Shown piece after piece: positions 1 through 14,437 of a DNA stretch of 64,000 bases; position 1 is the stretch's first letter; each line of letters opens with the position of its first letter. Position numbers and translations under genes: made by a program. The notes under the pieces were generated by a model. That model was given only the letters and a program-made list of their open reading frames with translations. It was not told where the DNA came from and did no database searches. This DNA comes from Leptodontidium sp. MPI-SDFR-AT-0119 (lineage: Eukaryota > Ascomycota > Leotiomycetes > Helotiales > Leptodontidiaceae), in the NCBI GenBank assembly GCA_020726505.1, contig JAHLEZ010000016.1, forward strand, positions 1,054,001-1,118,000, given 5' to 3'.

Positions 1-1468
1 ATGGTTAAAAGAAAGAAAGTTAGAAGTACTTGTACCAACGACTTGGACATTCGAAATGAAACCCCCATTCTTGCCGAATGCCAGGACGGTATCGCACATT
101 TCTCAATCTCTCTGTGCTAATTGAGCAACTATCTCACAAGCAGTGCCTAGAGGATCAAGAATCGCGAAATGCAAGGAGTGCGGAACGAAATTCTGCGTTG
201 ATATATCCAAGAATTTGTTGCCGCAGAAGTACGAGGTACCCCGCTCTCAACTCGGTCATAGGGCTGGCTCTTATAGATCACGTATGCGCTGGCAGCTCAG
301 CCTCATGGTTAGTCGGGGAGGCAAATTGGAGTTAAAACTTTCAACTTCTCTGCACAGGTGTTTTAGTGGCGTTGCGAAATATTGAAAAGGCGGTCGGCAG
401 TGACAACTTGCTTCTCCAGCTCAGACCACACAAAGTGTTGAAAGGTAGAAGAAAACGAAGGAATGAAAAGGCTTTGGATCTTGAAACCATACGTGCGTGA
501 ATGCTAAGAGTGGAGAAATAGAAGCAAAAATGCTTCAAATAAACCGAAAGAAATGAGACATTATCGGAATCTCGACATGAGCATTTTCCATTTCTGTCTT
601 TGGACCTGGTGTCGTGCAGGTTATGGTAGGCCGGCTAAGCGAGCCCAATCAAAGGCACCATGGCCAAAGCGCCCGCGAGCTCCCATATTCAGGGAGCTCA
701 AGGACCCCATACGTAGATAAAACAACAACAGTCTAATACACAACTGCGCAACGTTCAATCAATCAATATTAGCCTCTGTGGAGCTTCAAGGTAGGTTTGC
801 ACGACACCGGGCTGTTGCTACGATAGCCTGAGCTGTGGGTGAGCCAAGATTGAGCCAGGCTGAGCAAGTGAGACATGGAGGGAAGCCCACGGGGACTCCC
901 GCCTGGGCTCCTCGGCTGCGGCTACAGTAAAATTAGAAAGAATAAGGCAGGACAATGTCTTTTCGAGCCCCGGGACCACGCCGCGCAAAACTCCAGTCTA
1001 CTCGTCTTGCCCCTAAGCGAGTAACCCGACTCTTTTGCAGGTAAGCCAAGGAATTGCATCAATCAATTGCATCATGCAATTGAATAATATCTGCATCTGC
1101 AGACATCAGGCTGCTGAGACTATCATTGAGTCTTAAAGTAAAGACGTGGGACAAGTCCACGCCCAAAAGCCCCCTTAAACCAAATCCAGCAACAATGGAA
1201 GACTCTCCGTGCGTGTCTCAGTGTCCGCCAAGCCAATAAGCCCCAGAACTAGCGGTTTATTGTGCTTTTGGCACTTGATCTTTCTCCTTCAGGACGTCAG
1301 GCTGAAAATTTTATTAAGGTTGAAATTGTTTTTTTTTGTTCTTTAAATGGCATTTAATTGGCATTTATTACCCTTCGTACTTCTTCATACTTCTCTATTC
1401 AAGACACAGATTTCCCACTCTACTTTCTGCGGCCCCCACCCTGATTTCAGTCTGCCTCTAACACTGTG
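1..1468. other. Upstream flank of the first gene, no supported gene
   Basis: GC-balanced sequence of host type. It holds one miniature element (610-806). The open frames around 78-385 are short; one contains a CKECG motif but lacks a convincing start or partner exon. From about 1300 to 1468 the sequence becomes pyrimidine-rich, as expected for the promoter and 5' UTR of the gene starting at 1469. Confidence 0.5.
610..806. mobile_element. Miniature TG...CA element, copy 1 (197 bp)
   Basis: It starts TGTCGTGCA and ends TGCACGACA, a 9-bp inverted repeat. Flanking 5-mers are CCTGG (605-609) and CCGGG (807-811), a 5-bp duplication with one mismatch. The first 65 bases are almost identical to the inverted copy at 13181-13374, and similarity runs to both ends. 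No coding capacity. Either a solo LTR of a small retroelement (TG...CA ends plus 5-bp TSD) or a MITE. Confidence 0.75.
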
Positions 1469-3493
1469 ATGGCCGTCTTGCAAACATATACTGGTTCATG
1501 GATCAACTACTCTAGAGGTCCTATTTTTGGCGCTACCATTACTTTCTCAACCCATACTACCGACATCTTGCAGGGCTGTCTTGCGCTCTTCATTAATTAT
1601 GTCGGCAGCCAATTCTGGACCATCATCAGCTTTGCGATGCACCGCCTGCGAGAAAGTCGACAGAGAACTGCCGCTGATGGGTTTCATCAGGAGCGTCAAG
1701 CTATTCTGAAAACTAGCGCTGCACCGGGAGCTACAGCCTGGGATCTCTTCGTTCTTGCCTTCAATCATTTGAAGGAGAAAAAGTACGATAAGCAGACATT
1801 TGGAGCCGTGGTTTTGGCGTTCGTTGCAGTGCTCATATATGGATGCTCCTTAGCTGCCGGCATTACGATACCCCCCGCAATCAAGGCAGCAAGTAGCGAA
1901 TCACTCATTCTCGGTGGAAACTGTGGCTTTTCTAATTTGACTAGTATTCAAATGAGCCCAAGTCTCTCGAACTTAAAACAGAAGCAGGACACTATCACCG
2001 CGGCGACGTATGCAAGAAACTGTTATGGAGTAGACCCCAAGCCTCCGCAGTGCAAAAGATTCACTCGGCCAGAGATAACATGGACCTCCAAGTCGAACGT
2101 TCCATGTCCGTTCGATTCGACGCTGTGTAAAGTGAACCAGTCCACAGGATACAGCATGGACACGGGCTACATCGACTCACTTGATCTTGGAATTAATGGA
2201 GCCCCTCAAGACCGGCTCCTCTTCCGCAAAGCGACTATATGTGCTCCATTGATGGCGAATGAGCTTGCTAAGTTGGTGAACGAGACGGATGAATTTGGCC
2301 ACCAACATACTTATGTCCAGCTCTACTTTGGCCCAATCAATGGTATCTTGAATTATACATACCAGTACGACCTTGCAACTGGAGGGGCTGGATCTGGGTA
2401 CAATCTTGAGTAATCCTTGACAATTTGATTCCACAACTTTGTAGGATCATGACTAACTATTTGCCGTAGATCTTACCTCTCCTACGCACAATTTGACACA
2501 CAAATGTGGTCTCCTATCCCCGCATTGAATCGTACCGACGCCGATGTTTCACTTGTAATCCTCGCACAGAACAGTGTTGCATATATTGAACCGGTTGACG
2601 ATCCGTTTTTCGCAGCCCATGTCGATTTCAACGGATTATTTCAATCCAGGAACGCGACATACTATTTCGCAGACACCTACTTCCATATCCTAGCCTGCGC
2701 TGAACAATACCAGTACTGCAATCCCAACTCCCACGATACAGACGGCCAACCCCACTGCACCGAACTATCCTCCTCGGTAGCTATTCAAAGACAAAAATCT
2801 ACGCTTAATCTCAGCCAATTCGCGTTGCTGACGGCGGGACTCTTCGACACGCTGCTGCCCCTGGCAAACATTTTTGGCTCCATAGGTGGTAGTGGCGCAG
2901 CAGCTCTTCGTGCCTCGGATATTATCTTTCACCAGGTTTCTGGGCCACTACCTGACAACCAATGGATCATCGAAGTTAGTGCCTGGTTTGAAACAGTGCT
3001 CGCGCGTATTCAGCACGGTGTTGTGGAGTTTGCTACCGGGCCGCCAGACGCTTTTGCATCTGACGCGGTTTTGATGAATAGAGAAACAGAGAACTGGGGA
3101 CGCCTTTGTTCTAGCATCAAGTTCGGGAATGCCGATGACCAGCAGAGCTTCAGTGCATTGGGTGTTGGGCTAACTTTCGCCCTTGGTTGCACTGTCATCT
3201 TAGTCAGTTGGTGTCTAGATTGGATTAGTGGGTATCTAGAATGGATTGTGAAGCGCTTACGAAAAGTATTGAAGAAAGTCATGGATGGGGGCGAGCAGCG
3301 GGATCGTGAAGCTGCAATGGAGCTGATGCCACCCTGCGGGGAAACTGTCCCAGAAGCGGCTGCAGAGGAGGCCAATGAGGGAGAGGAGCCAGGTGTCATT
3401 CCCACTCAAGAATGTCCTCGGGATAATACAGAGCCTGAGAATCAAGAAGCAAATGGTGCGGGGACTACGGAGAGAGCTTCGGAGTTGGTTTAG
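1469..3493 (+). CDS. Fungal multi-pass membrane protein with large glycosylated ectodomain, function unknown
   Basis: Two exons, 1469-2409 and 2470-3493, joined across a 60-nt intron (GTAATC donor, GACTAAC branch site, CGTAG acceptor), give 654 aa in frame. The first usable ATG is 1469; the codon before it is GTG and is not expected to initiate in a fungus. A hydrophobic stretch lies near residues 33-57, a clear membrane helix at about 111-133, and another at about 541-565. The roughly 400 residues between the last two carry many N-glycosylation sequons (NLT, NQS, NET, NYT, NRT, NAT, NLS) and cysteines, so they probably face outside. The tail is acidic, rich in E, P and A, and probably cytosolic. 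It resembles ascomycete hypothetical membrane proteins that I cannot name. The reading frame is intact and shows no RIP damage although it lies about 600 bp from a transposon block. Confidence 0.8.
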
Positions 3494-4075
3494 ACCTCAG
3501 TGCACTCCTACTCAGACAAACTTCCATATGCCCAAATATACGCGTCGCGCCCCCAAAAGAGCCGTCAACAATCTGAAACATCTTCTGACAATCTTTGAAC
3601 ACAAAAGTAACATTCCTTAGAATTTGGAATAAAACCAACTTAAGATACTATAACACGAGTAGACCGAAAACAAGCTGTTGACTAACCAACATCTCCCGCT
3701 AAGCCTCGCTTACCTAGCAGCGGGCAAACAAAGACGTAGTAATCGATCGATCCGCAATGAAAATACTAAGAGTGATCGATACTTAAAGAAAAAAAGAAGC
3801 GAAAAGAGCTTTCCCTTATATTAATAGCGTTAATATAAGTATTAATCTTAGAAATATTTATCTTATTTACTTTATAATTATAAAGAGAACGGTACTAATT
3901 CGGAGCCGTTTTAGAGTAGTTTCCGAGGGTATATATAATCATAAAAGTAAAACTTAATTGCGAAGTATATCTTTTGCAAAGGGAAACAAATTCTAAGTGC
4001 TTTAAAAAAGTTGTACTTAATACGTTATGCTCTTAGAACTTACGTTTGAGGTACTCGGAAAGGCATAGTCGTAAG
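3494..4075. other. Transition from gene island to AT-rich block
   Basis: Downstream of the membrane-protein stop the sequence shifts within about 250 bp from host-like to AT-rich. It ends at 4071-4075 with GTAAG, the target duplication of Gypsy-A. No gene is seen. Confidence 0.6.
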
Positions 4076-4322
4076 TGTGACGCTTGCCCTAGAAAGACGG
4101 CAGTCACGTGTAACTGACGCCTCACATATCAACACAGGACATATGACGATACCAAGCATCAACTTAGAATCTACAACTACAGAGGAAAGAAGGTATAGAA
4201 AGAAGAAGTCTATATATAAGAAGTCGGTATGCCTAGCACTATAGTAATCTCAGTACGTCCCGATCAGGCAACACTAAGTGGAGCCGGTGGAAATGAGGCT
4301 CTAGACAACGATAGTCGTCACA
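4076..4322 (-). repeat. Gypsy-A 3' LTR
   Basis: 247 bp, TGTGAC...GTCACA, matching 11287-11533 with differences that are mainly transitions. Followed on the + strand by TTACCCCCCCC, the complement of the polypurine tract. Confidence 0.93.
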
Positions 4323-4339
4323 TTACCCCCCCCTCTAGA
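4323..4339 (-). other. Gypsy-A polypurine tract
   Basis: On the minus strand this reads TCTAGAGGGGGGGGGTAA directly before the 3' LTR. It is the plus-strand primer site of LTR retrotransposons and gives the element's orientation. Confidence 0.8.
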
Positions 4340-4439
4340 AAAAGCTCGTCCTTGAGCGTTAATCTATCTCCTTGTCACTATCGAGGTCGTCGTAGTCGTC
4401 AACACTATCTTCCTATACTTTAATCTATTCAAGTAGCTT

Positions 4440-4844
4440 AGTAGGGGGTCCTACTTACTCGGGGTGACTAAGGTGAAAGTCCCTGACTTTGTGCGGAGCG
4501 TACTTAAGGTTAAAAGCGTCGTACTAGTCTAAATTAACGTCTTAATTAAGTTAAGTAACACGGTAAGATAGAGTCTTGCCCTTCTTACGGCAAGCAAGTA
4601 CTTTTTTTAGTTCCCACTCGTCGTCGCCTATAATATTAATCGGCGGGGGGGCATCTTGTACTTAGCCTAGTAGGGGATTATTAAGGTCTCGGCGAAGCTT
4701 ACTAGCCGGAAAGACGTTGTGGACCTTTATACTCGCTAGTAACTCTAGGCGGTATAAGTGTCCTACCTTCTCAAGTACTCTAAATAGTCTATTAGTTAGC
4801 ATATTTAACTTCTTAGATAGACAGAGTGTCTTAAAGTAGCGCAT
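4440..4844 (-). pseudogene. Gypsy-A integrase C-terminus and chromodomain remnant
   Basis: The minus frame from 4844 contains KLRRDLNNPL and VHNVFPASKL, the typical tail of a chromovirus integrase. A degraded chromodomain (W-Y...F-x-APHKLRDFH-like order) follows towards 4440. Chromodomains direct insertion to heterochromatin, which fits the nested, AT-rich setting. Frames are interrupted. Confidence 0.75.
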
Positions 4845-6559
4845 GTCGAGCTAGACTAAGCTGTCTTTATTAAAGTCGACATCGCGGCGAGAGGCGTTAT
4901 AAGACCTAGCCATCTTGGCTTAGGCTACAGTAAGGTTCGACTAAGTTATGTTTTATACTTTCTTATGGCGTTGAGTATAGTTAATAACTTATTGAGTGTT
5001 TAACTTGTCAGCAGGGGTAACTGAGTCTAGCAAGTCAATTTTCTAGTCCTAATCCGTGCGTAATATATATCTATAGACTACTTTAAATAGAGAGAGTCCC
5101 CCTAGAGAATCGTGTGGGAGGGACATTTAGGCGTAGTCTATAATAAGGAGGTACTTTGACTAGTCGTCTTAATAGTACGCAACGAAAGGTCAGAGTCGTT
5201 TCTATAAGTATTAATTATACACTTCGGTCTAGCTGTCTGTCTATAAGTAATTAATAGCGGACAGTTGTTTCTTAGTTCTAAGGATCTTGCTTAGAGCGGT
5301 CTAAAACCTAAATATAAACTAGGGACCTCTATTAAAAGTGATAGTCAATAGGGCTCTAAAGTAGCGATACACATAGTAAATATACATAATAACTAACTTC
5401 TGAGTATTTATTGTCTTTTAATAAGGGATACTAATAGCTTGTTTATTAAATCTATTAATAAAGACGAGGACGTTATCGAATTTATACTTGTCCTTAATAA
5501 AGGAGTAATAGTCCACTGTGATATATTCTTATAGTCTAAACGGAACGGGGAGAGGATAAAGGAATCCGGGCTTTTTATCCCGGGGGACTTAAATTCGTTA
5601 ATATATATAACAGTTACGGCAGTACTACTGAACTATAGACGTGATTTTATGCCACTAGTACTAAGAAGAGAGCAATTAGATTGTCTTCTTAACACTAAGG
5701 TGCGCTGTAGTGACTCGATTATAGACCTCTCGTATAAGGAGGGTTTAGAGGTGATCGACATCAGGGACTAAGAGGCGGCCGTCGTGGAGCAAGAGGTCAC
5801 CCTCTAGGCTAAGTTTACCTAGAGAGTCTAATATAGTTTGTTTACGTAAAGCCTATAGGGAAGGAGTAGTGCGATTAGCCTCTAGGATTTATTGTACGAC
5901 GGAGAATATTAGTGTGAAGGCAGCGAGCTTAACGTCGGCCACTAGCGCGTTAGCGTCGTCAGGCGGCCGCAACTTTATAGACAATAAGCTAAGGTCGACT
6001 TAGTCTTAGCGTAAGAGTTATTAAAGGCGTTAAGTCTTTTTCGCAGAGTTCTATTGATTTAACTCGTCTAGTTTACGGGAAAGTGCGTCTATTAGGGGGT
6101 TATAGATTCTAAGGCGGTACGTGATTATGAAATTATAGTCCGCTAAAAGCTCTGCCTATCGTGCTTATCTAGCATTTAATTACTTAGAGGTTATAAAGTA
6201 TTCTAAGGCCTTATGGTCTGTCATAACACGGACTTAGTGGGGGGCTCTTACTAACTCAGCACGCTAGTGCCCAAAGGATTTAATAATAACTAGTATCTCT
6301 TTGTCGTGTACTGTGTAGTTGAGTTAAATAAGTAGTATAGTCTTTAAAAAGAAAGTAACGGGGAATTAGTCGTCGCCGTACTATTAAGAAAGGACTCCGG
6401 CCATAACACTATCACTAGCATCCGTCTTTAAGAGGCAAGGTAAATCCTATTAATAGTGTCTTAAGAGAGGCACGGACGTGAGAGTATATTTTAAGAAGTC
6501 GAAGGCGTCTTCGTACTTTATAATAAAGTAGAAGGGAACGTTATTTTTAGTTAATTAAA

Positions 6560-7320
6560 TAAGAGGTTTCGTTATAATACTATAGTCGCGGATAAATCTC
6601 TAATAGAAGTTACAAAAACCAAGGAAAGACTACACACTTTTAATAAAGCTAAAGTAAGCCCACTCACGAACAATAGAGACCTTCTCGAGATTAACTTCTA
6701 GGCTAGAAGTTAATATAATAAATCCTAAGTACTTAGTTTATATTACTTTAAACTCACACTTCTTTAAGTCGGCTTATAGCCTAACGTCGTTAAGGCGTTA
6801 AAGTACTTTTTTGACGTGAAGCTAATATTATAAGGGATCTTCCGAGTATATAAGAATGTCGTCTAAGTACGTTATACAGAAATTATTAAAGTAATCGAAG
6901 AGAATATCGTTTATATAGTACTAGTAAGTGGCAGGGCTATTAGTTAAATTAAATAGAAGAACTTTGTATTTATATACGCCGTATCTCGTGCGGAAGGTAG
7001 TATACTCTTCTAATACTAAGTCTATTTAGATTTAATAGAAAGCTTAACGAATGTCCAATTTAGTAAAGATACGAGCGTTAGTTATATGAGCTAGGGTCTT
7101 ATTAATTAGAGGTAGGGGGTATTAGTCCTTCTGAGTAAGGGAATTTAGTACCTGAAAGTCGATATATAACCGCAGGGAGTTATTTAACTTCTTGACAAAG
7201 AGAATAGGGGCAGCGAATAGTACTTGAGACGGCTTAATAAATCCTTTGTCTAAGTTATCTGTAATATATTCCTTAATAGCCTCAAGTTCTTCGGTCGACA
7301 TCTTATATAATAGCGAATAC
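6560..7320 (-). pseudogene. Gypsy-A reverse transcriptase remnant
   Basis: Minus-strand translation gives the N-terminal RT block (KGFIKPS, APILFVKK, SLRLYIDF) near 7290-7130 and the catalytic YLDDILIYS near 6870-6840. The YxDD box survives while neighbouring codons have become stops, so the domain is recognisable but dead. Confidence 0.8.
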
Positions 7321-8799
7321 TTAAGTGCTTTCTTACCCTTTCCTTCTAGCTTAATTTTGTGATCGTACGAGCGGTGAGGGGGGAGAATATCACTTTCTAC
7401 CTTAAAGAATACGTGAGTCTAATTAGCGTATTCTAGGGGAATTATTAGTTCAGCGTCTAGCTCTTAAATAGAGAGTATAAACTACATGGCTAACTGGCGA
7501 CAGTAAGTGAGTTCGACAGTTAAGGCTAATATAGTAGCGGCTTTCTCTCACTCTTAGTTTCTTTAATTAATTAAAGTATTAATCTCTTGAAGAGTTATTA
7601 CGAATATCTCATCTCTAGACTTCCGTTTTATTGATATATAGAACGCTATAGCGTTAATCGAGAAGATCTCAACAATTAGACGTCGACGAGCTTTCTTACG
7701 TCGCTTTATAATTAGTAACTCATCTCGTAGTTAAAGAGAAGATATTAAGGAAAGAAGAGCTTTTGTAGTCGAGTCGTGTACGAGAGAGAGTTACGTTTGT
7801 ATCTTCTGAAGTGAATTAGCGTAGTCCTTAGTATATGTTCTGCGCGTAAAAGGAGCGAATTAGGGAGAATTAGTCTAGTCTCAGGGGTATAAAAGCTCGG
7901 TGGTTTTACTCTCTAGTTCAGTAACTTCTATTCGGGCCAGTTTAGTTAAGATATATGTGTTATTTAGTCGTGAGGACTGTTATATATATTAACTAAGCTA
8001 CTTATTTAATATACTTCTTAACTAAAGTAGAGGACTATTAGTAATAAAGTGCGCGCGCTCTTTAGGCTTTATTATATGTCGCACTTATTGATGCGAGAGC
8101 TCTACAGTATATAAAGGATTGACAATAAAAGTAGGTTTGACAGTAGTACTAATATCAGGGATTAACTAGGCGCGATATTATATACTAGAGAGGCGCAGAT
8201 CTAAGTATTTCTGACTCTTAGAGATTAATATAAAATTTATTATTAGCGCAACTTCTCTAATTAAAACAGCGGCGCGGCTACTTCTAGAGGCTACTACATA
8301 TTTCGAAACGAAGTATCTATTAGAAAGTATAGTAAGAGAAGAAAGTAAGAAATACGTAAGGGGTTTTATACCTAAAATAAGAAGGAAAGAAGAAGTAAAC
8401 GAAGTACTAAGTATTAAAGAGACAGGGGGGTGAAGTTCTTCCACTAGCGCCGTAGGCTCGATTCCGGGGGGGTATAAATTCTCGACTTTATACTTTTAGT
8501 ACGACTATAATAAGTTTCCCTGATCTTTCTTTCTACGACTTATAGTGGTTCCGTAGTTAGAGATTAGTTATAAGTGTAAGCTTGATAACTGTGTATCCGT
8601 AGAATTAGTATCTTTAGTATCTAATATAATTCGACTATATTACACGAGATACCGGGTTTGATTTTCTATTAATATAATCGCTGGTTTTCTAGACTTAATA
8701 ATAGTCGGGGGTTTGACAGTAATAAGTTCTGAGGTTGTTAAGAAAGTAGGGGAGTAACTAGCGTGTATATCGAAATTTAACTTAACGCGCCGGCTAGAA

Positions 8800-11200
8800 T
8801 TGGCCATGGAATCGTCTTGTAGTAGGCTACTATAGTTACTGTAACACGAAGTCGTAGACTCCGAGTAAATAGTAGGTCTGAATATTTTATAAGTCCTTAC
8901 TTCGGCGGTTACTAGTTCTAATAGAGTTTCTAAGGTATTTATACTTGGCGCGGGAGGTAAAGGTGAGTTGACTGTCGAAGTCGACTCCGTAAATTAGGTA
9001 TTATAGTAGCTCTAAAATTTACGTAACTTAGTGTCTTTACACTCGGCGTCGCGCTAGTAGCGTTAGTGAATCTTGTGTACACGTAAGTCTCGGACCTTAA
9101 TTAGTTTGTTGTAGCTTATTATTAGGGGGTAGTCCGATAGCCAAATAAGTCGTCGTTTGGCGGCATTTAAGAGCACTTCGTGATGCTTTAGTTATAACCT
9201 TCTAATAATTACTCTATAGTTTCCTAAGTAAGTGATTAAGAAAGGAGTAAATAACTATAGACGTTTGTCGACTATTAAATTCAACGTAGTGTAATAACTA
9301 ATAGTCTAGCCAGTTTGACTATTAAATCCTTTGACAGGGACAGGTGAAGGTAGTAGGTAAATTAAAGGTTTCAAGAAGAAAGAAAGAGACTTTAAAAGAG
9401 AGTAATTAATAAAATAGTAACCGTTAACTCCGGAATTAAGAAGTGCGGGCAACTTGTACGTGAGTCTATTCTTAGAGAGAGTGATGCGGGTAGTGAGTGC
9501 TGGTCCGCTAAGAAGCTTCGTAAGGTTAAGATGTCACATATCTTATACTATGCCTAAGAAGGAGCCTTTTCTTAGGTTAAGTCTTTTACTCGTGGGGTAG
9601 GTTCCTCTACTAACAAGTTGTCGTCGTCTATAGCTTGGCTATTAGACATAAGACCGCCGTCGTCGGCGCTTACTTCTATCTCGTTAACACAAGAGGTATA
9701 ACCACGACTAAGGGGCTGTTAGGCGAAATGCCGTGGGGCATTTGTTAGTGTTTAGGCACGAGGTGTGTTAGCTCGTGTAAAGATTTATTGACCTAGGGGC
9801 TGACTAGTCTCTCGTCTCTAGGACGAAGAAACAGTAGAAGCTTAGAGTGACTTTCTTATAGTCCCTGAGGAGATATTAACTTAGGACCGGGGGTGGGAAT
9901 TTATATTTGTCACTAAGGGGCTAAAGCGACTAGTGTAAATAGTATTCTCCACGATCTGTCCTTAGTCCTTAACTTAGACTACTTCTATATACTCTTCTAG
10001 AGTTCTAGCTCTTTAATACTTATAAAACAGTTACTTACGTAGGCGGGATAGGAGCTTGTTTTATAAGTCTATTTTGAGGATTGACTTATTAATTACGCCA
10101 CCTTAACTAATAAGAATTCTGAACTATTAATAGAAGTCTTAAAAGGGTTGTCTTGTGGCTTTTATCTTTAACGTAAAGTAAAAGTTACGCACTATCTATT
10201 ACTTATAAGGGTTAGTCAAGAATTTGACTACTTAGTTAACTAAGTCAAGCGCATCTGTTAAGTTTCTGTCTTCGTTAAGCGTCAAGGACAAAAAGGAGGG
10301 TTCTAGGAATATACGAGCTATTCCTTTTATTTATATAAGTAACTAGTCCTTCCGGTAGTCGTCGTCGACGAAGTATTCGTCGTATTAGCGCAAAGCGTTT
10401 TAGACTTAGACTTCCTATAAACGTGGACTATAATCGACGCCGTCCGAAAGCTTATCGTTTAAGTTAAGAATCTTCTCGATTCGTGAGGCTATAGACATCT
10501 AAGATAACCTAGGGAAAGAGGGGGAACGACGACGTAAGATACGAGGAGGTTAGTAGTCGTTATCGCTATTGTCGTCTAGTAGTCTACTAAGATTAAGAGC
10601 ACTTTATGCCTTACCTTTACCTTTCTCTAGCTCAGGGGCAAGAGTTTTCTTAATTGAGAGATAAAGGGGTGTGTCCCCTTCTTAGAAAGTTACAGATCTT
10701 AAGGCAAGTCTACGTAGTAGAGGCTCGTTAGTCGTCTGTCGCTATTATTAAAGAGACAGCTTCAATCGCTAGTTCTTTATACGACTCTCCGCGAGTTACT
10801 CTTCTAAGATGCGAAGTCGACTTTCTTATAGTGTCTCTCCTATATATGTCCTTATAGGCTCTATATTACTCCCTAGCGTATTAGTGGAAGTATTAACTAT
10901 AAGATTGTTAGTATTAAGAGAGTTAAGTAAGGGGACGGAAGAAGAGGCAGACGACATATTAACGTCGTTTATAGTAGGTCGCTTTATTAGAGGAGGGACG
11001 ACTTTTAGCTTGAGTTAGCGAGTTAGAGGGAGAGGTCTAGCGAAAAGGGGGTTTCGACTTCGTCGTGTAGAGGTAAAAGTCAGGGAAGAGAATAAGGGTA
11101 ATAGTAACGAAGTAGATATTAACTTCGCTATTAGTAGGGGTTTTAATACTACCATTCGTCAAGTTACAAAGCTTAGTATAGGCCTTTCCTATATTTGAGC
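8800..11200 (-). pseudogene. Gypsy-A gag region remnant
   Basis: Assigned by position between the 5' LTR and pol. The region is the best preserved part between this element and the truncated copy at 44.3-46.78 kb, aligned almost base for base. Short open frames on both strands here are shadows in RIP-altered sequence. No zinc knuckle was identified with certainty. Confidence 0.5.
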
Positions 11201-11286
11201 TTCTAAGTCGTAACCACTTACAAGAGAATTAAGGGGCGAGGGATATTTACTGTCTTCTTAGACGTAAAGAAAAGAGTTGTAAATAA

Positions 11287-11533
11287 TGTGACGCTTGCCT
11301 TAGAAAGACGGCAGTCACGTGTAACTGACGCCTCACATATTAACACAGGACATATAACGATACTAAGTATCAACTTAGAATCTACAACTACAGAGGAAAG
11401 AAGGTATAGAAAGAAGAAGTCTATATACAAGAGGTCGGTATGCCTAACACTATAGTAATCTCGGTACGTCCCGATCGGGCAACACTAAGTGGAGCCGGTG
11501 GAAATGAGGCTCTGGACAGCGACAGTCGTCACA
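11287..11533 (-). repeat. Gypsy-A 5' LTR
   Basis: 247 bp, TGTGAC...GTCACA, followed by the right-hand TSD GTAAG at 11534-11538. Confidence 0.93.
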
Positions 11534-13180
<1,647 letters not shown>

Positions 13181-13374
13181 TGTCGTGCAAGAGCACGCCT
13201 AGAGGCTCCACAGAGGCGAATTTGACGTATTATTGAGGTATGCGCAGTCCTGTAATTGATCGTTCTATTCTACGTATGGTGTATTCGAGCTCCCTAGTAC
13301 GGAGCTCAAGGGCGCTTTGGCCATGGTGCCTTTGATTGGGCTCGCTTAGCCGGCCTACCATAACCTGCACGACA
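13181..13374. mobile_element. Miniature TG...CA element, copy 2 (194 bp)
   Basis: Begins TGTCGTGCA and ends TGCACGACA, flanked by perfect 5-bp repeats GTACA (13176-13180 and 13375-13379). It lies in the opposite orientation to copy 1 and contains the same block around AAGGCACCATGGCCAAAG (seen here as its complement). Strikingly GC-rich against the AT-rich flanks. Confidence 0.8.
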
Positions 13375-13379
13375 GTACA

Positions 13380-14437
13380 TAACTTGAGTATTTAAAGTAA
13401 TTAAAATTACTTTTATCTTTTAATTAACGAATTCCCTTAATTTAAATCTAATTAAGATTATATATAAAACAATAGAAAAGATTATATTAAGATAAATTAC
13501 TCCAAGGTTTATAAATTGTATAAGAATAAGAGATTACGAAAAATAATTTAAAAAGCTTCAAAATTAACAATAATTAAAAGAATTAAAGAATTAATTAGGG
13601 AAATACTTCAAAAAATACAAGGTAGTGATTAAAGCTAAAAGGGTGTATATATAAAATACTAACGGAAATAATAAAAGCCGTATTATTAAGTATCTAGCTT
13701 GCACGGCCTAGAATTGTACTTATAATACGAAGTAATGTATCCAAGTTGTAATACCGACCTACTTGCGCAGGTCGGCAACTTTTTTTAATAATACTTAGGA
13801 AACCGACGAGGAACACTAATTTCGAATTTTATTATATTCCTTTTTTTCTCCCCCAGTTTTATTTTTATTCCGGTCGATTTTATTTTGAAATCCTTTTTCG
13901 CTATAAGCGAGGCTCAGCAACTTTTAACACAAAACCCACCCCAGACCTAACTATACTAACTAGAATCGTGATGATATAATCGGTGTTTAATTTAAGGGGC
14001 TGTATATATATACCCTTTAAGTTCAAGCAATTGAAATCTAATTAAGAATACGAGTAAGTAGTGGGATATAAATATAAAGATAAAAATAAAATAAAAATAA
14101 AAATAAAAATAATACGTTAAGATTATAATTACGAAGTGTGCGAGGTATAAGTTTAAGGGATTAAGTAGATTAGTTTTTGTTTATACTATTTAAATTAACT
14201 AATTGAGTTAAATAAAAAGTAAAAAAGAGAAGGGAAAGGAAAATAGGGATAGATAAATAGATAAATGTTTTGATTCCAATAAGCTGGAGCTGTACTATAC
14301 TATATTACACGATTTAAACTCGCGAGCTTCTCTTCTACGACGCTTCCTAAATACCGGCGGGCAACGATTGATTTACCTACGTCAAAATCAAATAAGTTTC
14401 ATATCCCACTAGTCCCATCTCGTTTTCTCGATTCTAT
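13380..14437. other. AT-rich spacer before the 14.4-21 kb gene island
   Basis: Low GC, no open frames of note; a short A/T-rich simple tract lies near 14070-14110. Composition rises to host level near 14.3 kb. Confidence 0.5.

Larger units (their letters stand above)
4076..11533 (-). mobile_element. Complete Ty3/Gypsy chromovirus 'Gypsy-A', RIP-inactivated
   Basis: A 7,458-bp element bounded by two 247-bp LTRs (4076-4322 and 11287-11533) that start TGTGACGC and end GTCACA. It is flanked by a perfect 5-bp duplication GTAAG (4071-4075 and 11534-11538). A polypurine tract next to the left LTR, read on the minus strand, fixes the orientation as minus. On that strand, from right to left, lie the gag region (about 8.8-11.2 kb), protease/RT/RNase H, integrase and a chromodomain. 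Every frame is broken by stops, mostly of the C-to-T/G-to-A kind, so the element cannot code. A truncated relative lies at 44.1-47.0 kb. Confidence 0.93.

Noticed and set aside
78..385. Two overlapping open frames, one with a CKECGTKFC motif
   Set aside because: Short, no exon partner or complete domain visible; could be a stray exon of a gene cut by the window edge but cannot be supported.
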